Below are positions 42,530 to 50,574 of a stretch of 64,000 bases of DNA, one piece after another; the first letter of the stretch is position 1; each line of letters begins with the position of its first letter. The notes under the pieces were generated by a model, which worked only from the letters and a program-made list of their open reading frames with translations, had not been told where the DNA came from and did no database searches. Position numbers and translations under genes: made by a program. The DNA is from JACDAV01 sp964626755 (GTDB taxonomy: Bacteria; Chloroflexota; Limnocylindria; Limnocylindrales; CSP1-4): the NCBI GenBank assembly GCA_964626755.1, contig CAZVGO010000008.1, positions 10,718-74,717 of the forward strand, in the 5' to 3' direction.

Positions 42530-42910
42530 CTAAGTCGCTGGCTGCGGGGGGATGGCCGGTATGGCCAGCTCGACCCTGGTGGTCTCGCCCCTGCGTACCG
42601 CCGCGGCGGACAACGTGAGAAGGTCGAGACCATTCGGTGTCTCAAGAAACACGGTGATCGTGTAGTGGCCGGGGTCGACCTGGTCGACATGGAAGACGCC
42701 GTCGGCGCCCGGGTAGAGCCAGCGGTCGCAGTCAGGAGTTGCCTGCTCACAGATGTGAACTGCAAGCCGGGCGTCGGGAGGAAGCGGCACCGTAGTCACG
42801 CGGCCGTCCAACGCCGCATCCTCCACGCCCTGGCACGCACCCAATGCCAGGACGAACGCGATGAGCAGGATACCGTCGGCCAGCGGCCCAGTGCGACGCT
42901 GTGATCTCAT
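42530..42910 (-). CDS. Small lipoprotein of unknown function
   Basis: 126 residues. Lipoprotein signal with LALGAC (Cys26), then one domain of about 95 residues with beta pattern: ARLAVHICEQATPDCDRWLY (two Cys that could pair), GVFHVDQVDPGHYTITVFLE and RRGETTRVELAIPAI. This resembles the Ig-like carboxypeptidase-regulatory fold. The frame is open upstream to 43648, but that part is unlikely to be coding. The ATG at 42910 has AGGCAGG nearby. Confidence 0.6.
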   Translation of the reverse strand: MRSQRRTGPLADGILLIAFVLALGACQGVEDAALDGRVTTVPLPPDARLAVHICEQATPDCDRWLYPGADGVFHVDQVDPGHYTITVFLETPNGLDLLTLSAAAVRRGETTRVELAIPAIPPQPAT

Positions 42911-43168
42911 CCTGCCTCGCAAGCATAGGTCAACCCGATCCGCCAGCACGTTCCGGTACCAAACCCGTGGTCTCACCGAATGCGACCGAACGACGATCGT
43001 GGTCGGGTCCAAGGTCACGGCAGGTCCGGCCCAACAGCACTTGGACGCCACGTCAGTGGGAGGGAGACTCGCCGCAGGCTTCGAGGCTGGAAGCGCCGCC
43101 CCCGGCGTCGGCGTGCGGATCGATCCCGTCGTGCGACGCCGGCCCTCGCGGCCATGAGGAGGCACAAC

Positions 43169-43738
43169 ATGCGCAAGATCGTGACGGTCATTGCTATGCC
43201 GGCGCTGATCAGCGCCGTGGTCGTCGCCGCGGCCAGGATGTGGCGTCGCAACCCACGGATCGGGACGGCGTTCGTCAACTCGGTCGTGAATCCAGTGCTC
43301 ATCCGACGTGGGCTCGCTGGCTACGGGCGCTCCGAGATTGGCACGCTTGAACACGTCGGACGCAAGTCGGGAGTGCGGCGGCTGACTCCAGTCCATCCGG
43401 AACAGACACCGTCCGGATTCCGGATCGTCGTGCCGCTCGGCGGGCGGTCCGAGTGGGCGCGAAACGTGATCGCGGCTGGCCACTGTCGGCTTCTGCTGCA
43501 CAATCGAGTGTTCGACCTCGACGAGCCAGCGATGATCGATGCGGGCGAGATTACGGATCTCGCGCGACCGCTCCGGCGCGTCCTCGGGGCGCTCGGGTTC
43601 CAGTACCTCACCCTGCACACGTTCGCGGCGCAATCGGGCGGCCTTCACAGTGCGGAAGGGGACTCGCTCGGGGCAGACGCTTCGGACCGAGGCGTGGAAA
43701 CTGGCGCGAAGCGCGAGGAGGCGATGTCCATTCGCTGA
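43169..43738 (+). CDS. Nitroreductase-family deazaflavin-dependent (DUF385) protein with membrane anchor
   Basis: 189 residues. A hydrophobic N-terminal helix (IVTVIAMPALISAVVVAAARM) precedes a split-barrel domain: LEHVGRKSGVRRLTPVHPEQ, FRIVVPLGGRSEWARNVIAA and LLLHNRVFDLDEPAMI. This is the Ddn/DUF385 pattern that uses F420. The ATG at 43169 is chosen for GAGGAGG six bases upstream over another ATG at 43154. The C-terminal 30 residues look unstructured. The 257 bases upstream show no gene. Confidence 0.75.
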   Translation: MRKIVTVIAMPALISAVVVAAARMWRRNPRIGTAFVNSVVNPVLIRRGLAGYGRSEIGTLEHVGRKSGVRRLTPVHPEQTPSGFRIVVPLGGRSEWARNVIAAGHCRLLLHNRVFDLDEPAMIDAGEITDLARPLRRVLGALGFQYLTLHTFAAQSGGLHSAEGDSLGADASDRGVETGAKREEAMSIR

Positions 43739-44098
43739 TCGACTCTCGACCGGTCTGCGATCCGGGGGTCATGCCGCCGATACCCAGGCTCAGTAGCGCA
43801 CTGGGAGACACCGGGTGGTCGTACGAGACGACGGAGGTGCACCAGGTACGTCTCGACGACCTTTCGTACTGCCGGGCGATGACGTCTGGCGTGTTGCGGG
43901 GTGGTCGGCAGGGAACGACGATTCCGGCACCTCCAGCCGACGAGCCCCCATGTCCGTTCGCTCCATCAACCGCAGGGCGCTCGCGAGCCTCTCCTATCGA
44001 GGGTCGCCGGTGGCCGGGCGCCGAGCGCGTGGGCGTTCGGGTCCCGTTGCGCGGACGGTCCCACCTCTCAACGAGCGTGGCGGTGGGGCGTGAACAGG
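43739..44098. other. 360-base gap without a recognisable gene
   Basis: I examined all frames and found no motif or start with a good ribosome binding site. A near-inverted pair CGTACGAGACGAC / GGTACGTCTCGACG around 43815-43860 could fold but is imperfect. Confidence 0.4.
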
Positions 44099-45328
44099 AT
44101 GCGCCCACGCGATTACTTCGCTATGGCGGCAACTCCGAGGTACCGGGCGTCACGGCGTAGGCGAGTCCGAGCGGCAGGCAGGCAGGGGATGATCCTCGCG
44201 ATCGGCGTAGCGCTGCTTGGCTGCGTGTGGCATGTCCCGTTTCATCCAGCCGCGGTGGGACTGATCGTGGGGCTCAATGCCGCTGTCGCGGGGGGCGCCC
44301 TGTTGGGTCTCATGGCACTCGGGACCGTCGCACGGCGCAGGCCCGAAGCCGTGGTCTTCGTCGTGCTCCTGGTGGTCGCTGCGGCGACCATCGTCCTCGG
44401 GCTTAAGCATCCAGAGCTCGGGTTCGTGGCGGTCGGCTACCTCCTGCTGCTGCCGGTCGTCGTGTCCCTCGTCATTCCCTGGGCGACGAGGATCCACGTG
44501 ACCTGGCTCGGAGTCCACGCCGCGCTGGCCCTCGGATACACCCTGTTCGCGCCGATATCATCCATCCCCGACGGCGCGAGGGACCAGCTCCTCGGGCTGC
44601 TCATCGTGGCCATCGCGATCAGCCAATCCGGTCATGTCACCGGCCTCCGGGGCCGGGTGTCGAACTTCAGCCAGATCCAGCAGATCAGGGCCCTCAATCG
44701 GCAGGCGCGTCGCGACCAGGCTCGCCTGGACTCTCTCAACGGGGTTCTTGAGTCGATGGCGGCGACCGACGCCCTGACCGGTCTCGGGAACCGGCTGGCG
44801 CTCGAGGTGGGCCTCAGGGTGGCGCGTTCACGGATCGAGCGGCGGGGGGAACTCTACGGGCTGTTGATCCTCGATCTCGATCGCTTCAAGGCAATCAACG
44901 ATGAGCGCGGCCATCTGGCGGGAGACGACGTACTCAGTGCCGCGAGCGATGCCCTGCGGAGGGTCCTCCGCGCAGGCGACTCGGCGTACCGGTACGGCGG
45001 CGAGGAGTTCGTCGCTCTGATCCTGCTGACCGGGCCGGCCGAGGCGCTCGCAGCCGCCGAGCGCCTCCGGACGGCGATCGAGAAGCTGCAGATCCCCAAC
45101 GCCGGAAACACACCATACGGGCACTTGACCACGTCGGTGGGCGTGACGACGATCGGCCCGGGCGACCTGGCAGCCGATGATGCGACTTGGCTGGCACGAG
45201 CCGACGCGGCCCTCTACCGGGCGAAGGTAAACGGCAGGAACCGGTCCGAGTCAGCGCCGGTTACGTCAAGGACGCCGACCAGCGCGAGGAGCAATTGCGC
45301 GTCGTTGCGAGCTGGAGGAGTGAGGTAG
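44099..45328 (+). CDS. Membrane diguanylate cyclase (GGDEF domain)
   Basis: Synthesises cyclic di-GMP from GTP. The 409 residues have six hydrophobic helices in the first roughly 190 residues, a short coiled-coil linker (QIQQIRALNRQARRDQARLDSL) and the GGDEF domain (about 225-390). The active-site motif is GGEEF (300-304). RAGD at 291-294, five residues before, is the inhibitory I-site, so product feedback is likely. ATDALTGLGNR starts the domain. The N-terminus is an unclassified membrane sensor. ATG at 44099 is chosen; a GTG nine bases upstream is possible. It is followed by the heliorhodopsin on the opposite strand. Confidence 0.88.
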   Translation: MRPRDYFAMAATPRYRASRRRRVRAAGRQGMILAIGVALLGCVWHVPFHPAAVGLIVGLNAAVAGGALLGLMALGTVARRRPEAVVFVVLLVVAAATIVLGLKHPELGFVAVGYLLLLPVVVSLVIPWATRIHVTWLGVHAALALGYTLFAPISSIPDGARDQLLGLLIVAIAISQSGHVTGLRGRVSNFSQIQQIRALNRQARRDQARLDSLNGVLESMAATDALTGLGNRLALEVGLRVARSRIERRGELYGLLILDLDRFKAINDERGHLAGDDVLSAASDALRRVLRAGDSAYRYGGEEFVALILLTGPAEALAAAERLRTAIEKLQIPNAGNTPYGHLTTSVGVTTIGPGDLAADDATWLARADAALYRAKVNGRNRSESAPVTSRTPTSARSNCASLRAGGVR

Positions 45329-45397
45329 ACGAGCTCGCGGTAGCTCTCGCCGGTTTGCCACGGTGACGGGTGCCACCCCCGCGATCTGGAGCGGAAT

Positions 45398-46237
45398 CTA
45401 GCCGCCCGGTCGTAGCGTCCCGCTGAAGACCTGCCAGGCCAGGAGGGACTTGGCGACGAGGCTCATCACCATGTAGGTCTTCTCGCCGGTCAGGTAGTCC
45501 CGCCAGCGGCCGATCCGACGGTACTGGAGGACCATGGTGATTGCGAAGATGTTGAACGAGACGAACAGCGAGCCGACGATCACATAGACGAAGGCCGGGC
45601 TCCCCGCACCGTTCGGCAGGTCCGGCTGGGCGCCGTACGCCAGGAGGATCGAGAAGATGCCGATCCACGGGGCGATGCCCGCGATACAGCCGAAGATGTA
45701 GTGCTTCCAGTCGGGATGATCGCGCCGGCCCTCGTTGGCCGCCTCCATGCTCCAGCCGAACAAGATCATCGCCACGTTGCAGCCGGCGATGGCGACGAGA
45801 GCAGGGACATCCCGGATGTAGGACAGGTACGCGATGGCGACGATCATCACCGTGCTGCTGATCGAGTACTCGACCCAGCGCAGCGGGTTCATGCCGCGGG
45901 CCAGCCATGCCTCATAGCGCGAGCGGAGCGGCCAGCCGGCCAGGGCATGAGCGGTCGCGCTGATCGCCAGGAACGACGCGATCAACCAGGCGAGCGGGAT
46001 GGAGAAGAGCACGACCTGGGTCTGCTCGATCCCAGTGAACGTGCCGTTCGCGAGGATCGGCTTGACGGTTGGGACGAACGGGGCGAAAGCGACCGCCGTG
46101 CTGGCGATGCCCACCATCGCGAGGAACTGTGCGCCGTGGAGCACGGACAGGACCCGGTTCCATCGGGCGAGCGATCGGGCTCGTTCGTCGGCAATGGGGA
46201 CCGCGGTCGGCGCGGCGGCGAGCGTGATGGCAGTCAT
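45398..46237 (-). CDS. Heliorhodopsin
   Basis: Seven-helix retinal protein of the heliorhodopsin family, distinct from type-1 rhodopsins. The 279 residues carry Lys263 in SLVAKSLLAWQVF of helix 7 for the retinal Schiff base, Glu123 in RWVEYSISST of helix 3 as counterion, His34 in SVLHGAQF and His97 in ATAHALAG as the conserved inner-cavity histidines, and the family block DWKHYIFGCIAGIAPWIGIF. Trp and Gly patterns agree throughout. AGAGGAA precedes the ATG. Established knowledge: these proteins bind retinal, have inverted topology and do not pump protons. The biological output here is unknown. A perfect palindrome lies 127 bases upstream, and the gene is transcribed away from a broken regulator. 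Confidence 0.92.
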   Translation of the reverse strand: MTAITLAAAPTAVPIADERARSLARWNRVLSVLHGAQFLAMVGIASTAVAFAPFVPTVKPILANGTFTGIEQTQVVLFSIPLAWLIASFLAISATAHALAGWPLRSRYEAWLARGMNPLRWVEYSISSTVMIVAIAYLSYIRDVPALVAIAGCNVAMILFGWSMEAANEGRRDHPDWKHYIFGCIAGIAPWIGIFSILLAYGAQPDLPNGAGSPAFVYVIVGSLFVSFNIFAITMVLQYRRIGRWRDYLTGEKTYMVMSLVAKSLLAWQVFSGTLRPGG

Positions 46238-46363
46238 GGGTTCCTCTCTGGAGCCTGTTAACCGTTTGGAATTGGGTTCGCTCTCCCCGCTTGACCAACT
46301 GTGCTGCATTCGGAGCAGTGGCGCTCCACTGGCGATCGTCGCTCGACACCTGAGGAGACCAAG

Positions 46364-46378
46364 ATAGTTCTGAACTAT
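46364..46378. promoter_or_regulatory. Perfect 15-base palindrome upstream of the heliorhodopsin
   Basis: ATAGTTC (46364-46370), T, GAACTAT (46372-46378). An AT-rich symmetric element in GC-rich DNA is a likely operator. Read on the minus strand it overlaps TATCTT, a weak -10, 19 bases after TTCACA. It sits between the heliorhodopsin and the helix-turn-helix fragment that starts nine bases downstream on the plus strand. Confidence 0.5.
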
Positions 46379-46386
46379 GGCTGGCT

Positions 46387-46592
46387 GTGAACTGCTCGCT
46401 CGCGGGCTTCGCTCGAAGGCGTAGGCCGGGCACGGCGAAACGCCATCTCGCGGATCTGCGCGCGCGATTGGGTCTCCCCACGGAGCAACCGATCTATGTC
46501 GGACGACCTGAGAGGTGGCTCGTCGTTCCAAATCTGGAGCCCGAGATGACGGACTTGGTCCTACGTCGCTCGTCACTCATCGCCCCCTCGTG
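46387..46592 (+). pseudogene. LuxR-like helix-turn-helix fragment, second copy
   Basis: The frame opened by GTG reads GTAKRHLADLRARLGLPTEQ, then PIYVGRPERWLVVPNLEPEM and stops at 46590-46592. It contains a recognition-helix-like segment but no complete DNA-binding or sensory domain before it; the first 16 residues look random. The core KRHLADLRA is shared with the fragment at 38495-38640. It may be the 3' end of a regulator gene whose front has been lost. The rest of 46238-46735 shows no gene. Confidence 0.5.
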
Positions 46593-46735
46593 ACCGGCAA
46601 GCCCAATGCCATCCGGGATCTTCGGCGTGACAACTACGGCCGTCCGGCACTTCCTCGACAGAGCACGTCCCTCCACAATCCAATCGAGGGGAGTAGACCC
46701 GTCGCTGGCGCGACGGATCGCAGTCAGATGCACAG

Positions 46736-47179
46736 GTGGGCCTGCCGCAAGACCGGAGGGAACGAGATGCATGGGTGGTGCAGCGTGGCCTCTACTCGGT
46801 CACCCGCGGCCGGTTCGGCCTCCGGACCGCGACGGCCGACCACCAGGGCATGCTGCGCCTGCGGACGATCGGGCGTCGCACGGGTGAGGAGCGGGCGGCC
46901 GTCCTTGCCTACTTCGAGGATGGTCCCGACCTGGTAACCATGGCCATGAACGGTTGGGCCGATGCCGAGCCCGCCTGGTGGCTCAACCTGCAGGCCCACC
47001 CCGACGTCATCGTCGATCTGCCCGGTGGGTCGCGCGCCGTCCACGCACGTGCAGCGGACAAGGACGAGCGGCCGCGCCTGTGGGCGAGGTGGGCCGGCTA
47101 CGACAAGGGTCTCGACGACTATGCGGCCCGGCGGTCCGGAGAGACCGCGGTCGTCATCCTGTCGCCCCGACCTGAATAG
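46736..47179 (+). CDS. Nitroreductase-family deazaflavin-dependent (DUF385) protein
   Basis: 147 residues. RFGLRTATADHQGMLRLRTIGRRTG and LVTMAMNGWADAEPAWWLNLQAHPDVIVDLPGG match the F420-type split barrel. It is soluble, unlike the copy at 43169, and the two share little beyond the fold. The GTG start at 46736 is the first usable; a start within the first 20 residues cannot be excluded. The DUF4386 gene follows after nine bases, with AGGAGAAGAG between. Confidence 0.82.
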   Translation: MGLPQDRRERDAWVVQRGLYSVTRGRFGLRTATADHQGMLRLRTIGRRTGEERAAVLAYFEDGPDLVTMAMNGWADAEPAWWLNLQAHPDVIVDLPGGSRAVHARAADKDERPRLWARWAGYDKGLDDYAARRSGETAVVILSPRPE

Positions 47180-47188
47180 GAGAAGAGA

Positions 47189-47932
47189 ATGAACACGAAC
47201 CGAACGATCGCCGAAGGTACCGGGAAGCCCGGCATGAGCGCGGATCGGCGAGCCGCCGTCTGGATCGGCGTGCTGTACCTCATCGGAACGGTTGCACTGG
47301 TCCTCAGCCTGGTCGTCACGGACGCGGTCCTGACGGGCCCCGCCTTCCTGGCCCAGGTCGCCGCGCAGCCGAACCAGCTGGCCATCGGAGTCCTGCTCGT
47401 CCTGCTGGCGGGCTTCGCGCTCGCGATGGTCCCGGTCGTGTTCTGGCCGGTCGGCAAGCGGTACAACGAAACACTGGCCATGGGGTACGTCGTCTTCCGT
47501 GGCGCGATCGAGACGGTCATCTACATCGTCGGCGCGCTCGGGTGGCTGCTGCTGATCGCGCTGAGCACAGAACCGGACGCAGCGTCAGTCGCCGGCTCCG
47601 TGCGCTCGGCCGAGACCGTGATCTGGGAGCAGGTGGGGGTCTTCCCGTTCGTTCTCGGCGCGCTGATGTTCTATGTCCTGCTCTACCAGTCGCGGCTCGT
47701 GCCCCGGTGGCTGTCCACCTGGGGGCTCGTGGGGGCCGCGCTCTACGTCGTGGCGCCGCTTGGAAGCATGTTTGAGCTCTCGCTGGGCTTCTTCATGGCT
47801 CCACTCGCCCTGCAGGAGATGGTCATGGCGATTTGGCTGATCGCGAAGGGCTTCAACCCATCTTCGATCGCTGCCGAGTCTGCCGGAAGGACATCAGTGC
47901 CGCGGACCGCTGCTTCGGGGTCAGCAGCGTAG
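47189..47932 (+). CDS. DUF4386-family membrane protein
   Basis: 247 residues with about six hydrophobic segments. WIGVLYLIGTVALVLSLVVTD, ALAMVPVVFWPVGKRYNETLAMGYVVFRGAIETVIY and SRLVPRWLSTWGLVGAALY are family hallmarks. AGGAGAAGAG precedes the ATG. It is probably co-transcribed with the deazaflavin-dependent protein. Function unknown. Confidence 0.85.
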   Translation: MNTNRTIAEGTGKPGMSADRRAAVWIGVLYLIGTVALVLSLVVTDAVLTGPAFLAQVAAQPNQLAIGVLLVLLAGFALAMVPVVFWPVGKRYNETLAMGYVVFRGAIETVIYIVGALGWLLLIALSTEPDAASVAGSVRSAETVIWEQVGVFPFVLGALMFYVLLYQSRLVPRWLSTWGLVGAALYVVAPLGSMFELSLGFFMAPLALQEMVMAIWLIAKGFNPSSIAAESAGRTSVPRTAASGSAA

Positions 47933-48017
47933 AAACGGCACGACGGTGACAGGTCAGCGTCGCCCGGCGCCGACCTTCTCGCCGCGCCTGGCCGAGGGCA
48001 ACGCGACCGATATCGTC

Positions 48018-49253
48018 CTACGAACGAAGTGCGGCCGTCGCGCGCCGCTCGACGATGGCTCGAGCGACGACAGGTGCGTCTTCGACGACTCCCAGCAGCA
48101 GTGACGACTTGCGCTTGCGAAGGAAGTGCACCCCCATGAAATAGAGGCCATCGATCACGCTGCTCGCGCCATTCTGCTGAATAGGAAAGCCGAGGTCGTC
48201 GAACGCGTCGGGCCAGGGAAGCCAATCACGATAGGCGGGACGGAAGCCCCCGGCGAAGATGACGGCGCCGATGTGGGCCAATGACAGCTCCTCGGGAGCG
48301 CCCGGCGCGAACGGTTCTGGATCGTGGATCTCCGGCGTGGGCAACCCTTGGGCGGCGGAGGTCTTGCGGACCAGGTCCATCAGCTCCCGGTAGCGATCAT
48401 CGGCCCAGGCGACGGTCTCGACCAGGTCCGGCGCGAACCGGGCCGTGTGGCCGCTGGCGCCGCGGAAATGGCCGACGAGGGTGACGCCCTGTGCTCGGAG
48501 CGTCCGAAGGTGCAGGTCGTGTCCACCCCCATGGCCGGTCGCTGTGATGTTCGCCCCGAGACGGGCCGCGGGGCTCGGGAGGGAGGCAACAGACGCGTCG
48601 AGGAAGCCGGACTCGACGAGCCACCAGACCAGATCCCGACCGCCGATGCGGCGCGGAGCCCAAGCCGCCCGGCCACACGCCAGCACGACATCGCGACCGG
48701 CCTCGTGCAACTCCTCCGCTACCTGGCAGCCGGACTGGCCGCTCCCGACCACGAGCACGCCGCCCGCTGGCAGGGATCCGGCGTTCCGGTAGTCCTCGAC
48801 ATCGATCTGCAGGAGATCGGCCGACAGGTCGCCTGCTCCGGCCGGGCGATGCGGTCGTTGGAACGCACCGTTCGCAAGGACCAGGCTCGCGGCATGCATC
48901 GATCCTGCAGTCGTGTCGAGCAGGAACCCACCACCCGGTTCCGACTCGATCGACCGGACCTCGACCCCCTCTCGCACCGGGGCCCCGAAGCTTTCCGCAT
49001 AGCGTGCCAGGAAGGCCACGATCTCATCGCGCGGCATGAAGCCGTCGGGATCGTCGCCCTCGTAGGAGGTGTCCGGGAGCTGGACGGTCCAGTTCGGTGT
49101 CACCAGGCAGAAGGTGTCCCACCGGTTCCGCCATGTCTGACCGACTCGGCCACGCTCGAGGACCGCATGCTCGATGCCCGCACCCGACAGCTCATGGCTC
49201 AGGCCCAGCCCAGCCTGCCCGCCGCCTACGATCACCACGTCGATGCGCTCCAC
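48018..49253 (-). CDS. FAD-dependent monooxygenase (CzcO/FMO-like)
   Basis: 411 residues. The FAD-binding GGGQAGLGLSHEL (about 10-22) is followed by WRNRWDTFCLVTPNW and the NADPH-binding GSGQSGCQVAEEL. VIFAGGFRPAYRDWLPWP is the second FAD contact. The layout is that of flavoprotein monooxygenases active on ketones, amines or sulfur compounds. It stands alone, convergent with DUF4386. Confidence 0.88.
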   Translation of the reverse strand: MERIDVVIVGGGQAGLGLSHELSGAGIEHAVLERGRVGQTWRNRWDTFCLVTPNWTVQLPDTSYEGDDPDGFMPRDEIVAFLARYAESFGAPVREGVEVRSIESEPGGGFLLDTTAGSMHAASLVLANGAFQRPHRPAGAGDLSADLLQIDVEDYRNAGSLPAGGVLVVGSGQSGCQVAEELHEAGRDVVLACGRAAWAPRRIGGRDLVWWLVESGFLDASVASLPSPAARLGANITATGHGGGHDLHLRTLRAQGVTLVGHFRGASGHTARFAPDLVETVAWADDRYRELMDLVRKTSAAQGLPTPEIHDPEPFAPGAPEELSLAHIGAVIFAGGFRPAYRDWLPWPDAFDDLGFPIQQNGASSVIDGLYFMGVHFLRKRKSSLLLGVVEDAPVVARAIVERRATAALRS

Positions 49254-49439
49254 AGTGCGACCTAGCGTACCAGTGGGCGCCTTCTCACCCGATGACGCCG
49301 CATACTCTCGAGATCGACCCCGAGTGCATGTCCACCTACGAGCGGATCACGGTCGCTGGGCCCGAGATCGTCGGTGTCCGACTTACCGAGGCGGCCTACG
49401 CGCACGGTTTGGCGCTGGCGCTGCCCGAAAAGGTTGCAG

Positions 49440-49515
49440 TGGCGCGCCCGACAGGATTCGAACCTGCGACCTTCGGCTCCGGAGGCCGACGCTCTATCCA
49501 CTGAGCTACAGGCGC
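49440..49515 (-). tRNA. tRNA-Arg (anticodon CCG)
   Basis: Read on the minus strand from 49515. Acceptor GCGCCTG pairs with CGGGCGC (T-G allowed). Anticodon stem TCGGC/GCCGA encloses loop CTCCGGA, giving CCG. T-arm GCAGGTTCGAATCCTGT is complete, and CCA is encoded at 49442-49440. It lies 186 bases past the start of the monooxygenase gene. Confidence 0.95.
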
Positions 49516-49644
49516 GCGAGGCCCCGATGATACCGGTCGCTCTCCTGAGTTGCCGTCCTTGACGAAGGGCGCTAGATTGGCGGTCGGCGTATCCCGCGCC
49601 CAACCTCTGCTCCGGCGCTCACGCCGCCGGCATCGTGAGGCAAA

Positions 49645-49659
49645 GGGGACACAGTCCCC
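49645..49659. repeat. Small hairpin GGGGAC-ACA-GTCCCC
   Basis: A perfect 6-bp stem with a three-base loop, lying 81 bases before the SRPBCC gene. A related GGGGCTTGTCCCC stem lies after clpB (54624-54636). Both may be weak terminators or copies of a dispersed element. Confidence 0.35.
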
Positions 49660-49739
49660 GGGATCGTGGCAGCACCCCTTCGTGGTGGCGCCCGAGGGAG
49701 CGTGAGTCCTTCGTCCGCTGCCCGACGAAGGAGCGTGCA

Positions 49740-50423
49740 ATGACAACCCAGAAGCTCTTCAAGCGCCGCGTTCGTGAGCGGATGTCGAAAACGGGGGAGA
49801 GCTACACGGCGGCGCGCAGGCATGTCGCACCCACACGCGACCGCCTGGCCTCGGCTGGCGCGGGACTCTCTGGCGCCCTCGAGCTCGCGTCTGACGCGAA
49901 GATCAGTGAAGCGACCGGTCGGAGATGGGAAGTGTGGCTCTCTCTCCTCGACCGATGGGGGGCGCGGCGGCGGAAGCACGGGGAGACCGTCGACTTCCTG
50001 ATGGCCGAGCACGCGGTCGCCGGTTGGTGGGCCCAGGCGATCACCAACGGCTACGAGCGCACTCGCGGCATGCGGCTCAAGCACCAGCAGCCGGACGGAT
50101 TCACGATCTACGCGTCGAAGACCGTCGGTGTCCCGATCGGTGTCCTGTTCGACGCGTTCGCCAACGACCGAACGCGAGGGCAGTGGCTCACCGACGGATC
50201 GATGTCACTGCGGACCTCGCAGCCCGGCCGAGGCGCGCGCTTCGATTGGGGCGACGGGCAGACGCGAGTGAACGTCACGTTCGAAGGAAAGGGACCGGCA
50301 AAGTCCACCGTGGCCGTGGCCCACGAACGGCTCGCCGACCCCGAAGGGGCCGAGACGGTGAAGGCCTCGTGGAGGAAGCGGCTGGCAGCGCTCAAGTCCC
50401 TCCTGGAGTCGAGCGGTGTCTGA
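49740..50423 (+). CDS. SRPBCC/AHSA1-domain protein with DUF4287-like N-terminus
   Basis: 227 residues. The first 95 residues resemble a small helical domain (KRRVRERMSKTGESYTAAR, ATGRRWEVWLSLLDRWGA, EHAVAGWWAQAITNGYERTR), followed by a START-like lipid/ligand cavity domain (FTIYASKTVGVPIGVLFDAF, RGARFDWGDGQTRVNVTFEG, WRKRLAALKSLLE). The fusion is common in high-GC monoderms. A role in binding a small hydrophobic ligand is inferred. The ATG at 49740 is used since the frame's earlier start is within the upstream gap. Confidence 0.8.
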   Translation: MTTQKLFKRRVRERMSKTGESYTAARRHVAPTRDRLASAGAGLSGALELASDAKISEATGRRWEVWLSLLDRWGARRRKHGETVDFLMAEHAVAGWWAQAITNGYERTRGMRLKHQQPDGFTIYASKTVGVPIGVLFDAFANDRTRGQWLTDGSMSLRTSQPGRGARFDWGDGQTRVNVTFEGKGPAKSTVAVAHERLADPEGAETVKASWRKRLAALKSLLESSGV

Positions 50424-50574
50424 CCGCGATCGGAAGAGCCGCGGCGAGCCGCCGGAGTCGGCCAACGGCGCCGCCCGAAGGGTCCTGCGCGGTGACGGCG
50501 ATCGCGCTCACCGGCACGAAGAACGCACGCCGCGCTCGCGAGCCGGATCCGGGCCCGGGTGGTAGCGTCGCTGC

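Noticed and set aside
43453..44160. 235-codon plus-strand frame spanning the gap before the diguanylate cyclase
   Set aside because: It overlaps the deazaflavin protein and the cyclase out of frame and has no recognisable domain.
49396..49746. 116-codon minus-strand frame with VAQWIERRPPEPKVAGSNPV
   Set aside because: That peptide is the well-known spurious translation of a tRNA-Arg gene; the tRNA itself is at 49440-49515.
50424..50574. HAIR or CIRCE heat-shock operator before dnaJ
   Set aside because: Looked for CTTGAGT-N7-ACTCAAG and TTAGCACTC-N9-GAGTGCTAA; neither is present.
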